Shown here piece after piece: positions 53,410-60,904 of a stretch of DNA of 64,000 nt. Both the position numbers and the translations under genes were made by a program. Under the pieces are notes generated by a model. The model saw only the letters and a program-made list of their open reading frames with translations, made no database searches and was not told the origin of the DNA. The number at the start of each line of letters is the position of its first letter. Position 1 is the stretch's first letter. The stretch is from Roseovarius nubinhibens ISM (GTDB lineage: Bacteria; Pseudomonadota; Alphaproteobacteria; Rhodobacterales; Rhodobacteraceae), in the NCBI RefSeq assembly GCF_000152625.1, contig NZ_CH724156.1, forward strand, positions 1,675,466-1,739,465. Reading direction: 5' to 3'.

Positions 53410-53430
53410 TTACCGACGTTTTACCGACAG
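53399..53430. repeat. Third copy of the 11-base TACCGACGT repeat
   Basis: TACCGATGCGT, TACCGACGTTT and TACCGACAGGC are three tandem 11-base units, related to the two in the 77-bp repeats at 28081 and 40459. As in those copies it lies just 3' of a minus-strand gene. Confidence 0.6.
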
Positions 53431-53445
53431 GCCGTTTCGCGCGCC

Positions 53446-54234
53446 TTAGGCGTTGCGAATGACCTTGGCGAATTTCTCGAAGACCTGCTCATTGGCACAG
53501 ACCACATTGCCGTCTTCGATGATATTTCCTTGCGGATCAAGCGGTTGCACCATGCCACCCGCCTCGCGCAGGATGACAACCCCCGCCGCCAGATCCCAGG
53601 CGTTCAACCGCCGCTCCCAGAACCCCTCATAGCGGCCCGCCGCCACATAAGCCATATCCAGCGCCGCCGCCCCCCAGCGCCGCACACCGGCACAGACAGG
53701 CATCAGCCGCGCAAGGTCCTGCAGCGTGTGGGGCAGGTCGCTCCGGCCACCAAAAGGCACGCCCGTGGCAAAGATCGATTCGATCATTTTCGACCGCCCC
53801 GACACCCGCAAACGGCTCTCGTTCATCCAGGCGCCTTCGCCCTTTTCGGCATAGAACATCTCGTCCTTGGCGGCGTCGAAAATGACGCCCGCAACGATCT
53901 GGCCCTTATGTTCAAGGCCGATGCTCACCGCCCAATGGGGCAGGCCATGCAGGAAATTCGTGGTCCCGTCGAGCGGATCGACGATCCAGCGCCGGGTCGG
54001 GTCCGCACCGGCGATCTCGCCACCTTCCTCGGCCAGCCAGCCATAGGTCGGCCGCGCCTCGAGCAGCGCTTCCTTGAGGATCTCTTCGGCCCGCAGATCG
54101 GCCCGGCTCACGAAATCGCCCGCACCCTTCATCGAGACCTGAAGGTTCTCGACCTCGCGGAAATCCTTGACCAGCGACCGACCCGCCTTGCGGGCCGCCT
54201 TGATCATGATGTTGAGATTTGCACTGCCGATCAT
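53446..54234 (-). CDS. Inositol monophosphatase family protein (SuhB-like)
   Basis: A 262-residue Mg-dependent phosphatase. Metal motifs are WLAEEGGE, WIVDPLDGTTNFLHG and a final WDLAAGVVILREAGG. AGGAG 6 bases upstream sets ATG 54234, with GTG 54237 the alternative. Members hydrolyse inositol phosphate or similar sugars (SuhB, CysQ types); CysQ has a different motif spacing, so SuhB-type is preferred. Confidence 0.85.
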   Translation of the reverse strand: MIGSANLNIMIKAARKAGRSLVKDFREVENLQVSMKGAGDFVSRADLRAEEILKEALLEARPTYGWLAEEGGEIAGADPTRRWIVDPLDGTTNFLHGLPHWAVSIGLEHKGQIVAGVIFDAAKDEMFYAEKGEGAWMNESRLRVSGRSKMIESIFATGVPFGGRSDLPHTLQDLARLMPVCAGVRRWGAAALDMAYVAAGRYEGFWERRLNAWDLAAGVVILREAGGMVQPLDPQGNIIEDGNVVCANEQVFEKFAKVIRNA

Positions 54235-54315
54235 CACGGGCTCCTGTTTATCAAGCCGCGCGTATACGCGCCAAAGCCCGTCTTGCCAAGGCCCGATGGG
54301 GCAAAACCCGCAGCC

Positions 54316-55236
54316 TCAGGCCGGCGCCGCCGCCCGCCGCTGCAACCGCACCGGAATGTCCCGCCCCAGCTTGAGGAAATGCGACATATAGGGCTTGTCC
54401 GCATCATCGTCCCGGATCGCCGCATAGAGCCGCTTGGTGAGCCCCGCCTCGGTCACCCGCCGCACCACGTAATCGCTCGACCCGTGCAGCTCGCGCACCA
54501 CCCAATCGGGCAGCACCGCCACCCCGCGTCCCGACGCCACCAGCATCAGGATCACCGCCGTGAGCTCGACCTGCCGCGTGGCTTTCGGTTCGACCTTGGC
54601 GGGGGTCAGCAGCTCGGTGAACACATCGAGCCGCGACCGGTCCACGGGATAGGTGATGAGCGTCTCATCGCGGAAATCCTCGGCCACCACGAAGGGCTTT
54701 TCCGCCAGCGGATGATGCCGCGACGCCAAGAACACCGGCTCGTAATCGAACAGCGGCTTGAAACTGATGCCGGGCAGGGTCTCTGGGTCGGACGAGACCA
54801 CCAGATCGACCTCTTCCTTCTGCAACGCCGGCAGCGCGTCAAAGGCGAGCCCCGGCCGGATGTCCACATCGACCTCCGACCACGGCTTGCGGAACTGCTC
54901 CAGCACCGGAAAGAGCCATTCGAAACAGGCATGGCATTCAATCGCGATATGCAGCCGACCCGAACTGCCCTCCCGCAGCCCGCTGAACTCATCCTCCAGC
55001 GCCTCGATCTCCGGCAGCACCCGTTCCGCCACCCGCAACAGCCGCAGACCCGCCGCCGAGAGCTTCATCGGCTTCGACCGCCGCACGAAAAGCTCGACCC
55101 CGGCCTGATCCTCAAGCCCCTTGATCTGATGGCTGAGCGCCGATTGCGTGATGTGCAACAGGTCCGCCGCCCGGGCCAGCCCCCCGGCCTGATGGATCGC
55201 GCGGATCGTGCGGAGATGGCGAAACTCAATATGCAT
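54316..55236 (-). CDS. metR: LysR-family regulator MetR
   Basis: A 306-residue LysR regulator. HTH at residues 2-60 (HLRTIRAIHQAGGLARAADLLHITQSALSHQIKGLE in pieces). The effector domain begins about residue 90 with RLHIAIECHACFEWLFPVLE, the homocysteine-sensing MetR type. It is divergent from metF with 99 bases between, the classical MetR arrangement. Confidence 0.88.
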   Translation of the reverse strand: MHIEFRHLRTIRAIHQAGGLARAADLLHITQSALSHQIKGLEDQAGVELFVRRSKPMKLSAAGLRLLRVAERVLPEIEALEDEFSGLREGSSGRLHIAIECHACFEWLFPVLEQFRKPWSEVDVDIRPGLAFDALPALQKEEVDLVVSSDPETLPGISFKPLFDYEPVFLASRHHPLAEKPFVVAEDFRDETLITYPVDRSRLDVFTELLTPAKVEPKATRQVELTAVILMLVASGRGVAVLPDWVVRELHGSSDYVVRRVTEAGLTKRLYAAIRDDDADKPYMSHFLKLGRDIPVRLQRRAAAPA

Positions 55237-55244
55237 CTTGTGGT

Positions 55245-55300
55245 CGGCCTCATGTTCTTTGTGAGGAATATGAATTTGCCTAATCATGCTGCGCCTGCAA
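55245..55300. promoter_or_regulatory. metR-metF divergent control region
   Basis: TTCTTTGTGAGGAA (TTC-N8-GAA) at about 55256-55269 has the T-N11-A arrangement favoured by LysR proteins. Weak but well placed between the two starts. Confidence 0.3.
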
Positions 55301-55335
55301 CAAGAACTCAAGACCCAAGCCAGAGGATCACCCAG

Positions 55336-56202
55336 ATGACCACGCCTGCCATCTCTTTTGAATTCTTCCCGCCCAAGACGCTCGAGGCGTCCTTCCGCCT
55401 GTGGGACACGGTGCAGACCCTGGCCCCGCTCGAGCCGCGTTTCGTTTCCGTCACCTACGGCGCGGGCGGCACCACCCGTCAGCTCACCCGCGAAGCGGTC
55501 GAAACCCTGCACAAATCCGCCGGTCTCAAGGTCGCGGCCCATCTGACCTGCGTCGATGCGAGCCGCTCTGAAACCCTCGCCATCGCCGATGATTTTGCCC
55601 GCGCCGGTGTCACCGACATCGTGGCGCTGCGGGGCGATCCGCCCAAGGGCTCCGGTGGCTTCCGCCCGCATCCCGACGGGTTCGAGGACAGCTGCGCGCT
55701 GATCTCGGCGCTGGCGGACACTGGCCGGTTCAACATCCGCGTCGGGGCCTATCCCGAACGCCACCCCGAGGCCGCCGATGACGCCGCCGATATCGACTGG
55801 CTCAAGCGCAAGATCGACGCCGGCGCGAGCGAAGCGATCACCCAGTTCTTCTTCGAGGCCGAGACCTTCCTGCGCTTCCGCGACCGCTGTGCCAAGGCCG
55901 GGATCGACGCGCCCATCGTGCCCGGCATCCTGCCGATCGAGAACTGGTCGAACACCCGCCGCTTTGCCACCGCCTGTGGCACCGGCGTGCCGCAATGGCT
56001 CGACGATGCCTTCGACAAGGCCACCCGCGACGGGCGCGAAGACCTGCTCGCCACCGCTCTGGCGACCGAGCTTTGCAGCGATCTTCTCGAGGAAGGCGTC
56101 GAAACCCTGCATTTCTACACGCTGAACCGGCCCGAACTGACCCGTGACATCTGTCACGCGCTTGGGGTGACCCCCAAGGTGAAACTGCGCGATGTGGCCT
56201 AA
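55336..56202 (+). CDS. metF: 5,10-methylenetetrahydrofolate reductase
   Basis: A 288-residue TIM-barrel flavoprotein. FEFFPPKT at the start, SVTYGAGGTTRQLT, VDIVALRGDPPKG-like TDIVALRGDPPKGSGG and the Tyr/Gln-containing AITQFFFEAETFLRFRD are standard. Reduces methylene-THF to methyl-THF for methionine synthesis. The start ATG 55336 is supported by the family N-terminus. Confidence 0.95.
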   Translation: MTTPAISFEFFPPKTLEASFRLWDTVQTLAPLEPRFVSVTYGAGGTTRQLTREAVETLHKSAGLKVAAHLTCVDASRSETLAIADDFARAGVTDIVALRGDPPKGSGGFRPHPDGFEDSCALISALADTGRFNIRVGAYPERHPEAADDAADIDWLKRKIDAGASEAITQFFFEAETFLRFRDRCAKAGIDAPIVPGILPIENWSNTRRFATACGTGVPQWLDDAFDKATRDGREDLLATALATELCSDLLEEGVETLHFYTLNRPELTRDICHALGVTPKVKLRDVA

Positions 56203-56213
56203 GTCGCGCGGTT

Positions 56214-56272
56214 GACAGGCCTCCGCGGCGCACCAATAACACCCTGAGCATTGGTGCGACGCGGAGCCTGTC
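56214..56272. other. Long inverted repeat between metF and the thioesterase pseudogene
   Basis: Arms GACAGGCCTCCGCGGCGCACCAAT-like (56214-56237) and its near complement (56250-56272) form a stem of about 23 bp with one mismatch and one bulge, and a 12-base loop. No T-run follows, so it is not a simple terminator. It reaches the start of the pseudogene. Confidence 0.75.
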
Positions 56273-56273
56273 C

Positions 56274-56765
56274 TTGACCCTCACATTTGCCGAAACTCTC
56301 GACGATCTGCCCGATATGGCGGATCTTTTGTCCCGTTCGGGGCTCGATTTCATGCAGGCGGTGCTGCGCGGCGAGCTGTCCGGCCCGCCCATCGGCCGCA
56401 CCCTCGGCTTTCACCTGACCGAAGTCGCCGAGGGCCGCGTCGTCTTTGAGGGCAGCCCGGGGTTCAACACCACCAACCCGATGCGCGGCACCCATGGCGG
56501 CTAGTACGGCACCCTGCTGGATAGCTGCATGGCCTGCGCGGTGATGACCTGCGTGCCCCAGGGCAGTTATTACACCACGCTCGAATACAAGGTGAACATC
56601 ACCCGCGCCATCCCGCTCGGCACCTCTGTCCGCGCGGTCGGCACGGTGAGCCACGCGGGCCGCTCCACCGGCGTCGCCAGCGGCGAAATCCGCGGCATCG
56701 ACGACGACCGCCTCTACGCCACCGGCTCGACCACCTGCCTCATCATGCAGGCGCGTCAGGACTGA
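56274..56765 (+). pseudogene. PaaI-type hotdog thioesterase broken by an amber stop
   Basis: Residues 1-76 and 78-163 are one PaaI-like thioesterase split by a TAG at 56502-56504. The context HGG-TAG-YGTLLDS matches the family motif HGGWYGTLLDS, so TGG to TAG is the simplest change. After it the frame is open with typical sequence (TTLEYKVNITRAIP, ATGSTTCLIM). The first codon is a TTG at 56274; ATG 56316 would start in the family region. The gene would hydrolyse small acyl-CoA esters. Everything except the one codon is intact, so decay is recent, or the base is a sequencing error. Confidence 0.85.
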
Positions 56766-56796
56766 CCGAGTTTGAAAAGCTGCGAGGGCAGGGGGC

Positions 56797-57858
56797 CTAC
56801 ACCACCCTCTGCGGCGTCGTCAGATGCGGGTCGTCGCGGCGCACCGAAGGGTGCAGATGCTCGGACGGGTCGGCCCCCACCACCCGCTCGCGGCGGATGA
56901 GGAAAAGCTTGCCCCAGCCCCGCCAGCGCCCCACCGACGGCGCCTCGGGATCACAGGCAAACCGCTTGTGCCACTCTCCCGGCAGCGCCAGCCCACAGGC
57001 TTCGGCCTTCTCCAGCATCCACACCAGCGGGATATTCGACAGCGGCCGCGCCTCGTGAAAACTGCCCAGATGCCCGCCCACATCGCCATGAGTGCCGCGA
57101 AACCAGACCTGCTCGACCCGGCCCTTGCCGCCCTCGGGCGAGTGCCACATCACCGGCTCGAACGCCGCCCGCGTCTCATCCAGCGCCAGCGCGTGATAGC
57201 CGTGCCGCACCACCGGCGACAGCGCATGGTTGTGAAACGCATGGCTGTCCTCCTTGAACCGCCACAGGATCGGCAGCCGCCAGCCCAGCGCCTTGACCGT
57301 GTCCCAGACGCCGATCATCTCGATCTCTACCGTCTCGTGGCAATAGGCCTCGCGAAACTCCGACATCGCGCCATTGGGGTTGATGCTGCGATAATGCCGA
57401 TAGGCGAGGTTGACGTTGCGCTCTGTCGCATGTTCCGCCCGCAAGAGCCCGACCTTGTCGATCGCCCCCGCCAGCGACCGCACCGCGAACGCCCCCCGCG
57501 AATAGCCAAAGAGGAAAATCCGGTCGCCGGGCCGATAGCGGCTGGCGAGATAGCCATAGGCGCGCCGGATCTGCCGGTTGAGCCCGCCGCCGGTGATGAT
57601 ATCGCGGGTGCTGCGCCAATCCTGCCATTGCAGCCCGGCCTCGTAATAGATCGACAGCGACGGCCCGCCGATCTCATCCAAGAGCTTGTAGGTGAGGCCT
57701 GCATTGCTCTCGAACCCTTCGGCCAGCGTCGACATCGTGCCATCGAGAATGAGAACATGGGTCATCTGGCCCCGGTGATGCGCCTGACCGCGCCGCCGTT
57801 GCCGCAGACCCGGTATGCCCAGATCGGAAATCCATTTGATCAATCTGCGCATCGACAT
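56797..57858 (-). CDS. DUF2235 family alpha/beta-hydrolase-like protein
   Basis: A 353-residue protein. THVLILDGTMSTL, IFLFGYSRGAFAVRSLAGAI (GxSxG nucleophile elbow) and WFRGTHGDVGGHLG are the DUF2235 marks. Members include type VI secretion phospholipase effectors, but this protein has no T6SS partner here and looks like the short housekeeping form widespread in Roseobacters. N-terminal region is arginine-rich (GLRQRRRGQAHHRGQ). The start is uncertain between 57858, 57852 and 57765. Confidence 0.75.
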   Translation of the reverse strand: MSMRRLIKWISDLGIPGLRQRRRGQAHHRGQMTHVLILDGTMSTLAEGFESNAGLTYKLLDEIGGPSLSIYYEAGLQWQDWRSTRDIITGGGLNRQIRRAYGYLASRYRPGDRIFLFGYSRGAFAVRSLAGAIDKVGLLRAEHATERNVNLAYRHYRSINPNGAMSEFREAYCHETVEIEMIGVWDTVKALGWRLPILWRFKEDSHAFHNHALSPVVRHGYHALALDETRAAFEPVMWHSPEGGKGRVEQVWFRGTHGDVGGHLGSFHEARPLSNIPLVWMLEKAEACGLALPGEWHKRFACDPEAPSVGRWRGWGKLFLIRRERVVGADPSEHLHPSVRRDDPHLTTPQRVV

Positions 57859-57965
57859 CGCGCGGACACCCCGTTGTTGCGTCGACCTGACAGGGACACA
57901 CACTCGCACCTTACTCTTAACATAGGCGAAAAGACGGGCGGGTCAGGGCGCTATCACGGGATTTT

Positions 57966-58886
57966 TTAGCCCCGTGTGTCCGCGCCCCCCGCCGCCACAC
58001 CCGCCGCCACCTCGGCACAATAGTCGAGAAGCCCGCGGCGAAACCCCCGCGCCGCCGGACGCAACGCCGCCAGATCGCGGCACACCAGATGATAGCTCTC
58101 GCGCCCGGCGATCGACAGCCCCGGCAGACACGCCACCAGCCCCGCGTCACGCATCGCCTGATCGCTGGCCGGCGCCCGCGCCAGCGCAATGCCCAGCCCC
58201 TCGCGCGCCAGCGCCATCGCGGTCACCGTGTCCTCGGTCTGCAGGAATCGCGCCCGCCCGGGCATGAGCCCGAGATGCTCGAAAAGCTGCAACCACCCGG
58301 CGCGATGTTCGCCGAGATTGATCAACCGATGCTGCAAGAGGTCCGCCGGCGCGGAAATCTCTTGCGCCAACCCGGCCCGCGCCACCGGATAGATCCGCTC
58401 GCCCAACAGCGCCTCACTGTCGCGGCCAAGCGTCGCCGTCTGCCCGAACACGATCTCGAGATCGGCCACCTCGCGCAGCCCGCCGCGCCACTGGCTGATC
58501 GTGGTGACGGTCACCGCCACTTCGGGATGCGCCTCGCAATAGCGCGGCAGGAACCGCGCCAGCAGACCTTGCGCGAACATCGGCTCGCATTGCACGAAAA
58601 GCTGCTGACCGGGGGCCGCGCCAAACAGCCCATGGGTGGCGCTGTCCACCGTGCTGAGCGCCTGCTGGATCGACGGCAAATAGGCCCGCCCGGCCTCGGT
58701 CAACCGCACTGCATGGGCCTGCCGCTCGAACAGCGGCCGCCGCAACCGGTCCTCCAGCGCCCGCACCTGCTGGCTCACCGCCGCCGCCGACATGTTGAGC
58801 TCCTGCGCCGCCCGGGCAAAGCTCTCGTGACGCGCGGCGGCTTCAAACACGCGCAACCAGTTGAGAGAGGGCAACTTGAGACTCAT
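57966..58886 (-). CDS. LysR-family regulator (GcvA-like), likely for the PhyH-HD gene pair
   Basis: A 306-residue regulator. The helix-turn-helix is LNWLRVFEAAARHESFARAAQELNMSAAAVSQQVRALE in pieces, with LEDRLRRPLFERQAHAVRLTEAG. It belongs to the GcvA-like branch. It is divergent from the dioxygenase gene with 116 bases between. Regulation of the dioxygenase and HD gene is inferred from this arrangement. Confidence 0.82.
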   Translation of the reverse strand: MSLKLPSLNWLRVFEAAARHESFARAAQELNMSAAAVSQQVRALEDRLRRPLFERQAHAVRLTEAGRAYLPSIQQALSTVDSATHGLFGAAPGQQLFVQCEPMFAQGLLARFLPRYCEAHPEVAVTVTTISQWRGGLREVADLEIVFGQTATLGRDSEALLGERIYPVARAGLAQEISAPADLLQHRLINLGEHRAGWLQLFEHLGLMPGRARFLQTEDTVTAMALAREGLGIALARAPASDQAMRDAGLVACLPGLSIAGRESYHLVCRDLAALRPAARGFRRGLLDYCAEVAAGVAAGGADTRG

Positions 58887-59002
58887 ATCCCGAGGCTAAG
58901 CCCAGCTTGCCCTCAGCGTCCAGTCTTTCGCCTATCGCCGCCGCCCAAGCCCCGGCTAGGCTCGGAGCAGAACAGGCGATATCGCAGAGGGAGGAACAGG
59001 CG

Positions 59003-59890
59003 ATGACGGCACTGGCGCTTGCGGCGGGACAGCTCGATACCGGGCTGCAGGACCGCTACTGGCAGGACGGGTTTCTGCATCCGATCACAGTGATGGACGC
59101 GGCCGAGGCCGCCGCCATCCGCTCCGAATTTGAGACGCTCGAGGCGGAGTGGCGTGCCGCCGACCTGCCGCTGCCGCTCAACAGCTACCTGCGCGTCAAC
59201 GCCCATTGCGTCCTGCCACTGGCGGCGCGTCTGGCGCTCGACCCGCGCGTGCTCGACGTGGTCGAAGGCGTGCTCGGCCCCGATCTCATGGTCTGGTCGG
59301 CCGAGTTCTTCATCAAGGAGCCGCGCACCAAACATGTGGTCGGCATGCATCAGGATCTGACCTATTGGGGCATGGGCGAAACCTCGGATCAGGTCACCGC
59401 CTGGATCGCCCTCTCGCCCGCCACCTGCGCCTCGGGCTGCATGGATTTCGTGCGCGGTAGCCATAAAAACCCGATCCTGCCGCATGTCGACACCTTCTCC
59501 GAAACCAACCTCCTGTCGCGCGGTCAGGAAATCGCCGTCGAGGTGGCCGAGGGCGACAAAACCCATATCGAACTGCAGCCGGGGCAGATGTCGCTGCACC
59601 ATGGGCTGACGATCCATGGCTCTGGCCCCAATGGCTCGGACGACCGGCGCATCGGCTTCGCCATCCGCTATCTCAACCCCAACGCCCGTCAAGAGGTCGC
59701 CGACCGCGACTACGCCATGATGGCCCGCGGCGCCGATCATAGCGGCAATTTCCTCCATTACATGCCGCCGCGCGCGCCCTTCCACCCGCAGGCGCTCGCC
59801 CTCTACGACACGATCCGCCGCGCCCAAGCAAAAGCGCTGGCCCAAGGCGCGTCCAAGACAGTAGGCTTATACGCGGAACAGGGAACATGA
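59003..59890 (+). CDS. PhyH-family Fe(II)/2-oxoglutarate dioxygenase, PhnY-like
   Basis: A 295-residue member of the phytanoyl-CoA dioxygenase family. The Fe ligands are visible: HxD in VVGMHQDLTYWG and the distal His in HHGLTIHGSGPN, with a 2-oxoglutarate-binding Arg in DDRRIGFAIRY. GAGGGAGGA sets ATG 59003. PhnY, the 2-aminoethylphosphonate hydroxylase, is in the same family, and the next gene is a PhnZ-like oxygenase. The pair would hydroxylate a phosphonate and then cleave the C-P bond. Substrate is not determined. Confidence 0.78.
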   Translation: MTALALAAGQLDTGLQDRYWQDGFLHPITVMDAAEAAAIRSEFETLEAEWRAADLPLPLNSYLRVNAHCVLPLAARLALDPRVLDVVEGVLGPDLMVWSAEFFIKEPRTKHVVGMHQDLTYWGMGETSDQVTAWIALSPATCASGCMDFVRGSHKNPILPHVDTFSETNLLSRGQEIAVEVAEGDKTHIELQPGQMSLHHGLTIHGSGPNGSDDRRIGFAIRYLNPNARQEVADRDYAMMARGADHSGNFLHYMPPRAPFHPQALALYDTIRRAQAKALAQGASKTVGLYAEQGT

Positions 59891-59925
59891 CCGCGCCTGA
59901 CGCGGCACAGCAAGGAGCCTCAAAG

Positions 59926-60549
59926 ATGGACAAGGTCAGCTTCACGCAGATGAAGGACGGCACCAAGGAAGATTATGAATTCCTCACCGCCCATGAGATC
60001 GACCACACGAAACACACCGCCAAACGGCTGCTCAAGGCGCTTTCGGAACTGGATGAAAGCCTCTCGGGCTATCAGATCACCCGGCTCGGCCATTCCGTCC
60101 AATCCGCCACCCGCGCCTGGCGCGACGGGGCCGATGTCGACTGGGTCGTGGCGGCGCTCCTGCATGACATCGGCGACATCTACGCGCCCTATAACCACGA
60201 TGAATACGCCGCCACCATCCTGCGCCCCTTCATCCGCGAGCAATGCGCCTGGGTGGTGCAGACCCATGGCGATTTTCAGATGCTCTACTACGGGCACCAC
60301 CTCGACGGCTTCGACCAGCACAAGCGCGAACGCCATCGCGGCAACCCCTATTTCGACGACAATGCGCAATTCTGCGAGCGCTGGGATCAGGCGTCTTTCG
60401 ACCCCGAGTATGACACGCTGCCGCTCGAGTTTTTCGCGCCGATGGTGGAAGAGCTCTTTGCCCGCACGCCCTATGATCCCGAGGTGATCCGCCCCGGCGC
60501 GCGTGAGCCACTGGTGGATGACGCCGTCGCCGCCCGCCGCGCCGCCTGA
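59926..60549 (+). CDS. HD-domain mixed-valent di-iron oxygenase, PhnZ-like
   Basis: A 207-residue protein. All six iron ligands of PhnZ have counterparts: His56 (RLGHSVQSA), His80-Asp81 (ALLHDIGD), His91, His114 (VQTHGDFQ) and Asp154 (ERWDQAS). PhnZ stretches LEHSLQCAYFAQRSGAD and ALLHDLGH match LGHSVQSATRAWRDGAD and ALLHDIGD. The loop that in PhnZ carries Tyr24 and Glu27 for substrate contact differs: there is Tyr at the Glu place (SGYQITRLGH). AAGGAG 8 bases upstream selects ATG 59926; ATG 59887 overlaps the dioxygenase stop. Predicted to turn a hydroxy-phosphonate into a carboxylate and phosphate. Confidence 0.72.
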   Translation: MDKVSFTQMKDGTKEDYEFLTAHEIDHTKHTAKRLLKALSELDESLSGYQITRLGHSVQSATRAWRDGADVDWVVAALLHDIGDIYAPYNHDEYAATILRPFIREQCAWVVQTHGDFQMLYYGHHLDGFDQHKRERHRGNPYFDDNAQFCERWDQASFDPEYDTLPLEFFAPMVEELFARTPYDPEVIRPGAREPLVDDAVAARRAA

Positions 60550-60904
60550 TCCGCCACGGCTGCGCCCCGGGCCGATGTCGGATTTGGGTATTTGACACCA
60601 GAAAGACGCAAGGCCGCATCTTGGCCCTGCGCCCGGTCCTGCTAAACGAACCCTTTGATAACCGCCCCGGCCCCGCAAGGCACAGGGCGGCCTCTTCCTG
60701 GTACGGTCATCGGCTCCCCAGCCTGTACCGCCCCGTCACTTTCGCAGCTCTGGGTTAACAAGAGGTTTCGCGCCTCTTTCTGGTGACAAATACCCCTGTC
60801 CCGCCCGCGCCACAGGCGCGCGGCCTCGGGGGGCACACCCTTTTCCTTTGCGCGGCCATTCGCTAAGGGAGGGGCAAACCCCTTCCGGTACAGGACGACA
60901 GACG
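60550..60904. other. Intergenic region before valS
   Basis: No gene in 355 bases. Nested inverted repeats GGGCGG (60685) / CCGCCC (60728) and GGTAC (60700) / GTACC (60725), and a small hairpin AAGAGG-TTTCGCG-CCTCTT (60760-60778), occur. No T-box-like stem or GGTGG...TGGTACC motif was seen. Confidence 0.4.

Noticed and set aside
56797..57858. The DUF2235 protein as a type VI secretion effector
   Set aside because: No VgrG, PAAR, immunity gene or other T6SS part in the neighbourhood.
60550..60904. A T-box riboswitch upstream of valS
   Set aside because: No T-box sequence or specifier-stem pattern; such leaders are rare in alphaproteobacteria.
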